Part shown: piece after piece, positions 1 to 6,958 of the stretch | Layout: the number at the start of each line of letters is the position of its first letter | Numbering within the stretch: position 1 is the first letter of the stretch | Source: Gammaproteobacteria bacterium | GTDB taxonomy: Bacteria; Pseudomonadota; Gammaproteobacteria; UBA1113 | Assembly (NCBI GenBank): GCA_019752835.1 | Contig: JAIELR010000057.1 | Span: 1 to 10,765, forward strand | Length of the DNA: 10,765 bases | Direction: 5' to 3' | Notes under the pieces: model-generated | Told to the model about the DNA's origin: nothing | What the model saw: only the letters and a program-made list of their open reading frames with translations | The model's database searches: none | Program-made: the position numbers and the translations under genes

Positions 1-3000
1 ATTTGAACGTAATGCTTATCTGTTTCTCTAGCAAAAAAAGAATATAGTTTGAAAAAATTCCAAGAGTTACGCAATAATTTCTCTGTTGAAGAAGTAAGTG
101 AAAATCTTAAAAAATCAAATTTTTCTTGATCCGTTTTATCTATGACGCTCTGAATAAATTTTTTAAACATTAAATCAAGTAAATTAGTTTGAAATTGATA
201 AAATGCAAGCTCTTTATCCAAATTAAGAGATATTTTTTGCAAAGAGATTTCAATATCATTTGGTGAAACAGAAAGTTTATTCAAATGACTTAATAAATTA
301 ACAAACATTTGTAAAGATGATTTAAATAGAATTTTTTCAAGCAAAATATTTGTTATATAAGAATTTACTCGCAATGAATTTAATAAGTTGGCTGCCTCAA
401 AAAAAATTACCGTATAGTTTTTATCATTTTTCATTGAATCAAAATGAACAGATAAACTTTGAAAAATCAAATACTCTTCCCCCCATTGCAAAGCCTTAAC
501 ATAACAGCCATCATAAAGATAAATAAAATTCAACGTATCATTTATATACTTCAATGAAAGTTTTTTTTCTGTTTTTGAAATTAAAATGTTTAATAGAAAT
601 TTATCCCGAACTGGACTATAATCTTCAAATGAGGATTTGATTTCAATTTTATTTAGCATTTCAAAAAGTATTTTTTCTTCTTCTTGCTTTATTTGTTGTG
701 TTTCGGAAGCCTGTAAGATGATTGCTTCACAAATAAATCCTTTACAAAAAGAGTCAGGCGAGTGAAGTGCAACTGTAGGAACGCCAAAATTTGGCTCTAG
801 TTTGCTAAATAAATTTAAATTCAACAATAATAAATAAACTGATATTTTTTTATTTCCAGTAAAGTAATCTTCAATTTCCACGAGCACTTCTTGCTTTATA
901 TTGAGTGATTTTTTTAGTAACTGACAAATTTTTTCTGTCGTCTCGTCCCCTGCCTCCATCTTAACTTGCAAAGAAAGAAAATATAATAATTGGGATATGT
1001 TTGCGTCATATTGCTTGTTTTTTTGAAAAATTAAATTAATTAATCGAAAAAAATCCGCATTACAAGAAAAATCATTGGGCGTTTCACTTCTTAAAATTTT
1101 CAGCAAAGTCGTGACCGGCAAAAAAACATCACCATCAATTTCTATACGGTTTGCTGTCAAAAAAACTAATTTTTCTATGATAGGCCGTGATGGGATAAGC
1201 ACTTGAAATTGACTTAAAACATTCAAATAATCTAAATGAAGTATCAAAAAATCGGCACTTAGAATGTATTTATAAAGCTCCTCATTTATACGATGTAAAA
1301 TTGTAGTTTCGTATTTTAATTTATTCAGCAGAAAACCGTAGAAATTTTCATGATTCTTAAAAACAACATCTGTCTTGATCAATAATAGGACTATACTTTC
1401 AGATTCTTCTATAGTAAGTAACGCTTTATATTGATATAAAATTCTTAGCAACTTTGCATTTTCATATTTTTTATTTATTAAATTAATAATAAACGATATT
1501 GTTTTATGCGGTAACTTTGGTAAAAATTCAGATGTATCTTCTACATAACGCAACAAACCATCGCAATCATTCAATTTATCAAGTTGTAGTAACGTAATAA
1601 GCGTATTATTGAGCGGTTGATATAAATTAATTTTCTCTAATGCTTTATAAAATTCATCATCACTGAATTGAATATTATCAGTAAGAAGTTTATATAAAAA
1701 GTGCAGAGCCACCTCAGAGAAGAGAATCGAATTATTGGCTAGTTTACCCAGCAAAATTCCGATTAATTTTTTATCGGAATAAGTGGGTTTTAATAAATGT
1801 TCGGTTAAATCTACTGGCCAGTTTTCATAACTTTTTATATTACAAAACAGGTCAATTAAAGCATTAATCTCATCGCGATCAACTATTTTAGTTGCTAAAA
1901 TAATAACAGCATTATATATTCGTTGCGTGAGCGATTCGTTAGCATTGATGAGCCAAGATAATACTACTATTTTTTCCTCATTTTTATAGTGCGTATTTTC
2001 CAGTTTTAGCAAATGAGATAGTTGATGAAAATTATAAAAATCTAACCGTTGTGAGTGATTTTTAGCAAAAAAATCAACCAATTGCAATTTAATATCTGGA
2101 CACAGGATATCTGAATTGATAAGCTTAACCAGTTTTTTTCCTGTTTTTTCTGTCAACAAGCTGGGGTTATGATTCATTGCAGAAATAATTGTTAACACAA
2201 TGTTTTCTTTATCTTTTTCTGATGTTTTTTTGTAGAAATTATTAATTATTTTTGAAAAATGCAGAAATGAAATACTTTTGTAGCTACTAATTTCTTTTAA
2301 TAAACGAAAAACATGACTTTTAAGATCTGAGTTATCATCTTCGGCTAGTATTTCTAGCAAAAATGATACAACGATATCAGAAAGGGCAATATGATTTTTT
2401 GCGGCTAACTCAATGACTTCCAATGTTGTTTCTGTGGTGATTGTTTTGGCTTTTAATTTTTCAAAAGTTAAAGTAAAAATTTCATCAGTTATAATTCTGT
2501 CGTATTTTCCCACTTCAATTAAAATTAGCAAGCCAAGATGATTGTAACTTTCTCTATTTTTCTGAAAGACATCATTTTTAATAGCTAGCAATAGATTTTC
2601 AGGTAATTTTACTTGTTTACAAGCAAGATTATAGCTTATTTTCAAGCAAACATCTGCGTTAGGTTTGGAAGTAGCTATGAGTTCGGCTAATAAAGCGTAA
2701 TTACGAATAGTCAGATAGCCATATTTTTCAGCATAATTTAAAAGCAAATATTTTCTATAAAATTTAATAGAAAACCCAATTATTTTTAAGCCTTTAGCCG
2801 CATTTTCCAGATTAATTATCGAATTGCCCTTTTCAGTCAACCATTTTTTTGGTAAACATTTTAACATGTCAAAAGCATACTGTGATAAATAGGGCTTATA
2901 GTTAAACAACTGTATATCTGCTAGATAATCAATCAACTTATCTGATAGGCGGCACTTATAGTCGTGACGGATGATATTAACTATAATTAACAGTTCTCTA

Positions 3001-5780
3001 ATTAAACAATTGTTAATGAAAAATTTTGATATGACGATTTGCTCAATTTTTTCTATAAAACTCAACAAATTACCCTGCCATAAACTTAAGTTGTCCTTAA
3101 ATCTTTGAAGTTGAATTTGTATGATTTTTAATGATATGCTGGCAAAAATTTCCTCCTCTGACTTTATCAGGTTAAATGTTAAATTGATCAACTCCCATGA
3201 AAAACCAGTTCCTTCTTTTGATAAGAAATATAAAAAATTTAATGCATTTTTTTTTACCGAATAATCGAAATGCTTTTTATTTATAATGTTAATCAATGTT
3301 CTGCAAGTTGAATTTTTTATAAAAGCCGCATTTAAAATTCCTTTTCTCAAAGTGAGCGCATGATATAAAACCTCAATCAAGTAAAAACTAACAGTTGAAT
3401 CTTCGCTGTCACAAAAAATGTTTTGTATTGTTCTGAGTTGAGAAATACTTAAAAATCGAATTTTAGCTTGTTCAAGTAACCCATTTAAAGCATAATAAGC
3501 AATATTTTTGTTAGCATGCTTAATATTGGAAATGAAATAATCAATAACTTTATCATCCAAACCCCGTTCATTTTCAGCTAAATATCGAAAAATTTTGATC
3601 AGTTTGTCTGTGTTTTCTTTATTCTTAATGAGGTGATTTAATTCAATCATATTGTCCTTGTCGAAAACCAAACTTTCATTAACTTTGATATATTTGCAAA
3701 AAAATTCGGCAGCACTGTTTACCACGAGTTTATTATCTGAACTTAATGATTTTAGTAAACCCTTAATATCTTCGTTTTTTATTCTTACTCGACAATTAAT
3801 ACCTTGTGCAAATATATTTAATATTTTTATCAAATGCTCGTCATCAGAAAAAAAATCAAACGTACCCAATAAATTTTCTATTATATCGTCGGTAAGGCTA
3901 TATTCCTTATTGGTTATTCGATCCAAAGCTGTCATTGTATTATCATAATACCCATCGATTTTGCTGTTTTCCCTTAACAAAAGACTTAGACTATCGATTA
4001 TTCTATCAATTTCTGTCTTATGCTCGGTTAATTCTACGTATGTAGCTTTGGTAAATAGACTCCCCAACGCAAAGGTTACATTGATAAGCGTGATGTTGTT
4101 TGTGTTCAAGCTTAATAATTTTATTATATAATTTAATGTTCTTTTTTCTAAAAGAATATTATCTACCAACGAATAATGCCCTAACAGTTGAAGAGCATGA
4201 TTAAGGGTAGCGTTTTCCTCAGATTCAATAAGTTGTCTAATGGCTTGATATTCAGTTTCGGGTAATTTACGATTGTTTTTTGCCACATTAATTAATGTAG
4301 CCCAAGCATTTTTAATAGCTTCAACCGGAAACGGTTCTGTTTTATCTGCAATGATCCTGACTAGCGGCTTAATTATTCGAAAAGGAATAATTTTCTTCTG
4401 TTCTGCAGCCTTTAAACAACGAGCTGTGGCCCTTAAGCACTCCTCCGCACTTTCTAATATAGAGCTAAGCTCAATAAGATCATCCACAATAAGCGAATAT
4501 GTATATTGGGCAGCTTGTTGCACCGCCATATTTAAATCAGTTTTTAACTGTTTAATTTTATCAACGCAATTGTTTTGATAAATTATTTCCTTATCGTGGA
4601 ATGTAAAATGCTCATCAATTGCAGCAAGTACATGTTCGCGCCCAGCGGCTATAGCAGTGGCAACCGAAGCTTTGTTAATATGATTAAAACTGAGTTCAGA
4701 ATTTTTTATCAATAGCAAGGCTATATTAAGTGCCAAGGGAGCTAAGTTGATGTCTTTATCGTATGTAATGGCGGTGTTAATGATATTTAAGAAAACTGTC
4801 TCAAACTGATTATTATGAGGAAAATCTACTTGGCCTTGACAAATAGCTGCATGAATTATTTTGAGCAGAAGTATTTTTTTATTGTCTTCGCCATCCTTCA
4901 AACGTTCCCATTGTTGTACTATTTTATATAAAGAACCTTCGGTTAAATGAGCGGTAACTAATTTTTTTTGAATAGCACGTAAGCTCTTAGAACTCAACTT
5001 CTTTGAAAAAATTATTTTATTAGAAAAATTTTGCTGCTTGAAATTTATCCTATCTGTGAGGTGAAACAATTGGGTCAGCTCATCATCTTCCTGACAAAAT
5101 ATTGGACACAGCATGGCATTTACCATTACCCACTGCGATTCAGTAAAGGGAATCTTAGGCTCTATGAGCATTTTGGCATGCAAACAAACGGCAATGAACG
5201 AAAAAAAGCGTAGCGGTTGATCTAAAAATTTATTTAAACCAAATAAAACCAATTCTTGCTCATCTTGAGCCAAAATTTGACTATTTATTTTAGCATAAGC
5301 GAGTATTAATACTCCATACGGAAATACATTTTCTTCATTGGCATAAGTATTTGCAATTTTGCATACGGCTTGTAAACTTTCTGGATGAATAAAACGTTTG
5401 TTTTTTGCAAAATAAACTAAAGCTTCGAGAGCAAGCACTCGAAGCTTTGGTTTTTTAGCCAAAATATACCCACGACTATAATCTAGACAGTCAATAATAA
5501 AATTATAGTCTTTCTCTGTAATTAATTCATTTAATACAATGGCTTTAAGCAAACCAATAAGATCAGGCTCTGGCGTATAATACCATCGTAAATGCTCTGT
5601 ATCTGCTTGAGCGCTGGAAGGCGCAAATGAGTTGACTTCTTCTTTAGCGATTACGACTTCCTCAATAACTGACTCTAATTCTTTAAAGTCAGCCAAAAGA
5701 CGGTAAGATTCATCTTCATCTTGTATATGCTCTTCTTGTTGAACTTCAATATATGCTTGTTTTTGCAATACAGGTCGCAT
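1..5780 (-). CDS. Giant alpha-helical (ARM/HEAT-like) repeat protein, 3' end outside the window
   Basis: Reading leftward from ATG at 5780-5778, the frame stays open to the window edge (last full codon 3-5), giving at least 1926 residues with no stop. I checked the frame at several points (near 4000, 2945, 1505 and 1-100). Residues 1-60 are acidic and probably disordered (Glu/Asp-rich, e.g. EVQQEEHIQDEDE). From about residue 70 onward the protein is a long series of amphipathic helices rich in Leu, Ile, Lys and Asn. ARM/HEAT-like units are suggested by a recurring 'A-x-N, few residues, Leu/Ile, then a hydrophobic helix' pattern, seen near residues 125 (AKNKRF), 498 (AKNNRK), 735 (AENERG), 1126 (AAKNHI) and 1346 (LANNSI). 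I saw no signal peptide, convincing membrane segment, P-loop or protease motif. Such solenoids usually act as protein-binding scaffolds; a host-directed effector or surface/assembly role would be speculation. I do not recognise the family. The start is supported by a Shine-Dalgarno site nine bases upstream. Confidence 0.88.
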   Translation of the reverse strand, partial: MRPVLQKQAYIEVQQEEHIQDEDESYRLLADFKELESVIEEVVIAKEEVNSFAPSSAQADTEHLRWYYTPEPDLIGLLKAIVLNELITEKDYNFIIDCLDYSRGYILAKKPKLRVLALEALVYFAKNKRFIHPESLQAVCKIANTYANEENVFPYGVLILAYAKINSQILAQDEQELVLFGLNKFLDQPLRFFSFIAVCLHAKMLIEPKIPFTESQWVMVNAMLCPIFCQEDDELTQLFHLTDRINFKQQNFSNKIIFSKKLSSKSLRAIQKKLVTAHLTEGSLYKIVQQWERLKDGEDNKKILLLKIIHAAICQGQVDFPHNNQFETVFLNIINTAITYDKDINLAPLALNIALLLIKNSELSFNHINKASVATAIAAGREHVLAAIDEHFTFHDKEIIYQNNCVDKIKQLKTDLNMAVQQAAQYTYSLIVDDLIELSSILESAEECLRATARCLKAAEQKKIIPFRIIKPLVRIIADKTEPFPVEAIKNAWATLINVAKNNRKLPETEYQAIRQLIESEENATLNHALQLLGHYSLVDNILLEKRTLNYIIKLLSLNTNNITLINVTFALGSLFTKATYVELTEHKTEIDRIIDSLSLLLRENSKIDGYYDNTMTALDRITNKEYSLTDDIIENLLGTFDFFSDDEHLIKILNIFAQGINCRVRIKNEDIKGLLKSLSSDNKLVVNSAAEFFCKYIKVNESLVFDKDNMIELNHLIKNKENTDKLIKIFRYLAENERGLDDKVIDYFISNIKHANKNIAYYALNGLLEQAKIRFLSISQLRTIQNIFCDSEDSTVSFYLIEVLYHALTLRKGILNAAFIKNSTCRTLINIINKKHFDYSVKKNALNFLYFLSKEGTGFSWELINLTFNLIKSEEEIFASISLKIIQIQLQRFKDNLSLWQGNLLSFIEKIEQIVISKFFINNCLIRELLIIVNIIRHDYKCRLSDKLIDYLADIQLFNYKPYLSQYAFDMLKCLPKKWLTEKGNSIINLENAAKGLKIIGFSIKFYRKYLLLNYAEKYGYLTIRNYALLAELIATSKPNADVCLKISYNLACKQVKLPENLLLAIKNDVFQKNRESYNHLGLLILIEVGKYDRIITDEIFTLTFEKLKAKTITTETTLEVIELAAKNHIALSDIVVSFLLEILAEDDNSDLKSHVFRLLKEISSYKSISFLHFSKIINNFYKKTSEKDKENIVLTIISAMNHNPSLLTEKTGKKLVKLINSDILCPDIKLQLVDFFAKNHSQRLDFYNFHQLSHLLKLENTHYKNEEKIVVLSWLINANESLTQRIYNAVIILATKIVDRDEINALIDLFCNIKSYENWPVDLTEHLLKPTYSDKKLIGILLGKLANNSILFSEVALHFLYKLLTDNIQFSDDEFYKALEKINLYQPLNNTLITLLQLDKLNDCDGLLRYVEDTSEFLPKLPHKTISFIINLINKKYENAKLLRILYQYKALLTIEESESIVLLLIKTDVVFKNHENFYGFLLNKLKYETTILHRINEELYKYILSADFLILHLDYLNVLSQFQVLIPSRPIIEKLVFLTANRIEIDGDVFLPVTTLLKILRSETPNDFSCNADFFRLINLIFQKNKQYDANISQLLYFLSLQVKMEAGDETTEKICQLLKKSLNIKQEVLVEIEDYFTGNKKISVYLLLLNLNLFSKLEPNFGVPTVALHSPDSFCKGFICEAIILQASETQQIKQEEEKILFEMLNKIEIKSSFEDYSPVRDKFLLNILISKTEKKLSLKYINDTLNFIYLYDGCYVKALQWGEEYLIFQSLSVHFDSMKNDKNYTVIFFEAANLLNSLRVNSYITNILLEKILFKSSLQMFVNLLSHLNKLSVSPNDIEISLQKISLNLDKELAFYQFQTNLLDLMFKKFIQSVIDKTDQEKFDFLRFSLTSSTEKLLRNSWNFFKLYSFFARETDKHYVQ

Positions 5781-5789
5781 CAATAAATA

Positions 5790-5795
5790 TCCTTC
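5790..5795 (-). promoter_or_regulatory. Shine-Dalgarno site of the giant helical-repeat gene
   Basis: The minus strand reads GAAGGA here, followed by nine bases and then ATG at 5780-5778. The match to the anti-Shine-Dalgarno is strong and fixes the start. The same eight bases AAGGATAT with the same nine-base gap after AAGGA precede the PAS-LuxR gene start. Confidence 0.7.
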
Positions 5796-5865
5796 ATTTA
5801 TAGATCATTCAATAAGCTAAAATAGCTCTACACTTCCGTTTTTAAACAAAAATCGTATAACTAAA

Positions 5866-5878
5866 CGTCTGATAGACG
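5866..5878. repeat. Small inverted repeat in the giant-gene leader
   Basis: CGTCT, three bases (gat), AGACG: a perfect five-base-pair palindrome in the 5' leader of the giant gene. It lies inside a wider, looser symmetry in which AAACGT at 5863-5868 is mirrored by ACGTTT at 5893-5898. It could be an RNA hairpin in the leader or an operator half-site pair, but arms this short also occur by chance. Confidence 0.35.
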
Positions 5879-5883
5879 CAAAC

Positions 5884-5961
5884 CTATAATGAACGTTTGG
5901 CTTTCTTCTCTGCGTTCTGCAAAAAAATTTTATGTGGCATCATAGTTCTCTCTTTAGACAT
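5884..5961 (-). CDS. Possible small leader ORF, 25 codons
   Basis: The frame opens with ATG at 5961-5959 and ends with TAG at 5886-5884, giving a 25-residue basic peptide that begins MSKERTMMPHK and ends KKAKRSL. A second in-frame start, ATG at 5943-5941, is preceded by AGAGAG and would give 19 residues. The ORF lies between the regulator and the giant gene on the same strand, downstream of a good promoter, so it could be a leader peptide or a small protein of the same transcript. No family is recognised. An ORF this short can arise by chance, and the upstream start lacks a clear ribosome site. Confidence 0.25.
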   Translation of the reverse strand: MSKERTMMPHKIFLQNAEKKAKRSL

Positions 5962-5970
5962 GCACTTAAG

Positions 5971-5989
5971 TAAAAAACCTTTTAAAGGT
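5971..5989 (-). terminator. Weak hairpin plus T-run, terminator or attenuator candidate
   Basis: Read on the minus strand: ACCTTTAAAAGGT followed directly by a run of T. The stem is only four to five base pairs (ACCT/AGGT around an A/T-rich loop), so it would be a weak intrinsic terminator. It lies about 75 bases past the stop of the regulator gene and about 30 bases past the expected start of transcription from the TATAAT promoter at 6016-6021. It could therefore end the regulator transcript or attenuate the giant gene. On the plus strand no T-run follows the stem. Confidence 0.35.
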
Positions 5990-6015
5990 AAATGCCTTAG
6001 TTGTAAGTAAGGGCG

Positions 6016-6043
6016 ATTATATCAAGAGGCTTAAACTTAACAA
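6016..6043 (-). promoter_or_regulatory. Candidate sigma-70 promoter for the giant gene
   Basis: The minus strand has TTGTTA (6043-6038), a 16-base spacer and a perfect TATAAT (6021-6016). The -35 matches the consensus at four of six positions. Transcription would begin near 6009, giving a leader of about 230 bases before the giant gene's ATG. The six-base palindrome CCTAGG (6044-6049) directly abuts the -35. The site lies just downstream of the regulator's stop codon, so the giant gene need not depend on read-through from the regulator. Confidence 0.5.
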
Positions 6044-6062
6044 CCTAGGAGTTTTACGAGGG

Positions 6063-6638
6063 TCAGAGTTTGTATTCAGTAAATTTAGCCGCTAATTTGG
6101 CTCGGCTTGTGATTTGCCATTTTTCTTTCACACTCGCAATGTGAAACTCGGCCGTTCGGGGTGAAATTTCTAATTTTTTCCCTATTTCTTTATCTGTATA
6201 CCCCTCCGCTAGCAATGATAAACAATCATATTCTCGTCCTGACAACGTGTGAGGAAAAAAATTTGGAGGAGCCTCTATGCTAAAACCAATTAAACCAATC
6301 AACATTTTGTTTTTATCAAACAAAGGTTTTTTTTTGCTAACAATATTAATACGACTCCCATCATGCCTGACCACTTGTTCACGAAATGTAAGCTCCCTTT
6401 CTGACTCAAATACTAATTTATCATTTGACTGAATTTTTTCCGCATAATCTTTCCATGCGAAAAAATCATCATATTTTTCATAAATACCCTCTACCGTTTG
6501 ACACCCCGCAGCTTTTTTAAGAAAAAAATCATTCGCCCATATGTATTGGCTATGTTTGTTTTTTATATAAATTTCAAAATTCAGGTTTTGATAGGCTTCG
6601 AGAGGCAGGAACTGAAGATCACAAATAAATTCATGCAT
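6063..6638 (-). CDS. PAS domain plus LuxR-type HTH transcriptional regulator
   Basis: The 191-residue protein has two parts. Residues about 18-122 resemble a PAS sensor domain: a strand ending in YIWANDFFLKK, a middle helix region (WKDYAEKIQSND) and closing strands (HDGSRINIVSKKKPLFDKN, then MLIGLIGFSIE). Residues 131-185 form a GerE/LuxR DNA-binding domain, with LSGREYDCLSLLAEGYTDKE, then the recognition-helix region ISPRTAEFHIASVKEKW, ending SRAKLAAKF. There is no receiver domain with a phospho-acceptor Asp and no acyl-homoserine-lactone domain, so it probably senses a small ligand or a partner protein and binds DNA in the cytoplasm. PAS-LuxR orphan regulators of this build are, from memory, common in Legionella relatives. 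It is divergent from carAB and lies just upstream of the giant gene on the same strand. ATG at 6638-6636 is preceded by AAGGA at a nine-base spacing. Its target is unknown; the adjacent giant gene or its own promoter are natural guesses. Confidence 0.9.
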   Translation of the reverse strand: MHEFICDLQFLPLEAYQNLNFEIYIKNKHSQYIWANDFFLKKAAGCQTVEGIYEKYDDFFAWKDYAEKIQSNDKLVFESERELTFREQVVRHDGSRINIVSKKKPLFDKNKMLIGLIGFSIEAPPNFFPHTLSGREYDCLSLLAEGYTDKEIGKKLEISPRTAEFHIASVKEKWQITSRAKLAAKFTEYKL

Positions 6639-6647
6639 GCTATGATA

Positions 6648-6652
6648 TCCTT
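6648..6652 (-). promoter_or_regulatory. Shine-Dalgarno site of the PAS-LuxR regulator
   Basis: The minus strand reads AAGGA, nine bases before the ATG at 6638-6636, which fixes the regulator's start. Confidence 0.65.
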
Positions 6653-6673
6653 AATTTTTCAGCGGAGAAAAAT

Positions 6674-6703
6674 ATTGTACCTTATAACGCCATTGATTGC
6701 CAA
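6674..6703 (-). promoter_or_regulatory. Sigma-70 promoter of the PAS-LuxR regulator
   Basis: The minus strand shows TTGGCA (6703-6698), an 18-base spacer and TACAAT (6679-6674). Each hexamer matches its consensus at five of six positions. Transcription would begin near 6667, leaving a leader of about 30 bases that contains the Shine-Dalgarno site. This is the best-formed promoter in the window. Confidence 0.6.
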
Positions 6704-6727
6704 AATTTTACTCAAGTCATCGCATTC

Positions 6728-6835
6728 TTAAAGGCTTGGTAATGTGTTAATCATTAACTTGCGTCGCAAAGGATTTTCTTGTGCCTTAATGACGCGTTTA
6801 ATTTGCGTTTTTGCTGCGGTGACACCTCTTGGCAT
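6728..6835 (-). CDS. Possible small basic protein, 35 codons
   Basis: On the minus strand ATG at 6835-6833 opens a 35-residue frame ending at TAA 6730-6728. In-frame GTG at 6847-6845 would make it 39 residues; a stop at 6865-6863 limits the frame upstream. The peptide starts MPRGVTAAKTQIKRVIKAQE and is strongly basic, with one probable amphipathic helix. Its base composition is closer to carAB than to the AT-rich regulator and giant gene, which favours coding or a gene remnant over neutral spacer. No strong Shine-Dalgarno site is visible and no family is recognised. It ends about 25 bases upstream of the regulator's promoter, in the same direction. Confidence 0.3.
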   Translation of the reverse strand: MPRGVTAAKTQIKRVIKAQENPLRRKLMINTLPSL

Positions 6836-6922
6836 CTTTTCGCTCACCAAGTCTAATGGCCATTAAAATATCGTGCTTTAAGTGTTAAATTCACAAGCAT
6901 GTATTTTCATCCTGTCTCGGGT

Positions 6923-6928
6923 TACAAT
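6923..6928 (+). promoter_or_regulatory. Candidate -10 box of the carAB operon
   Basis: TACAAT, five of six matches to the -10 consensus, lies 30 bases before the carA start. No good -35 is present at the proper distance (TGTATT at 6900-6905 with a 17-base spacer), so it may need an activator or be a weak promoter. I saw no convincing ArgR operator pair here. Confidence 0.4.
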
Positions 6929-6947
6929 AGCTCCTTTTTTATTCTCT

Positions 6948-6951
6948 GAGG
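6948..6951 (+). promoter_or_regulatory. Shine-Dalgarno site deciding the GTG start of carA
   Basis: GAGG (within TGAGGT) precedes GTG at 6959 by seven bases. The next in-frame ATG would be about 37 codons further in and would remove conserved N-terminal residues, so the GTG start is preferred. Confidence 0.65.
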
Positions 6952-6958
6952 TATTTGA

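Larger units (their letters stand above)
5781..6062 (-). other. Intergenic leader region between the regulator and the giant gene
   Basis: This stretch of 282 bases separates two genes of the same orientation. It holds, in the direction of transcription, a TATAAT promoter, a weak hairpin with T-run, a possible 25-codon ORF, a short inverted repeat and the Shine-Dalgarno site of the giant gene. I saw no tRNA, no recognisable riboswitch and no mobile-element ends. The long leader suggests post-transcriptional control, but that is inference. Confidence 0.5.

Noticed and set aside
3652..3948. Plus-strand ORF of 98 codons inside the giant gene
   Set aside because: It is antisense to a continuous 1926-codon frame, has no Shine-Dalgarno site and its translation resembles a low-complexity shadow.
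4273..4578. Plus-strand ORF of 101 codons inside the giant gene
   Set aside because: It is antisense to the giant gene; its hydrophobic look comes from reading Lys/Asn/Leu-rich codons backwards.
5031..5213. Plus-strand ORF of 60 codons inside the giant gene
   Set aside because: It is antisense to the giant gene, with no ribosome site and no recognisable motif.
1..5780. NTPase, kinase, protease or toxin domain within the giant protein
   Set aside because: I looked for P-loop, Walker B, HExxH and catalytic Cys/His signatures while translating and saw none, so no enzymatic function is assigned.
5885..5890. Perfect TATAAT on the plus strand
   Set aside because: No acceptable -35 lies 16-18 bases upstream and nothing on the plus strand follows except a 19-codon chance ORF before antisense genes.
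6498..6731. Plus-strand ORF of 77 codons overlapping the PAS-LuxR gene
   Set aside because: It is a shadow of the regulator, whose domains and start signals are clear, and it also runs across the regulator's promoter.
6789..6866. Plus-strand 25-codon hydrophobic ORF upstream of carA
   Set aside because: It has no Shine-Dalgarno site and overlaps the better minus-strand small ORF; it is probably chance.
6895..6922. Possible ArgR box or PyrR-like attenuator upstream of carA
   Set aside because: TGTATTTTCAT resembles half an ARG box only weakly, a second box is missing, and no anti-terminator/terminator pair was found in the short leader.
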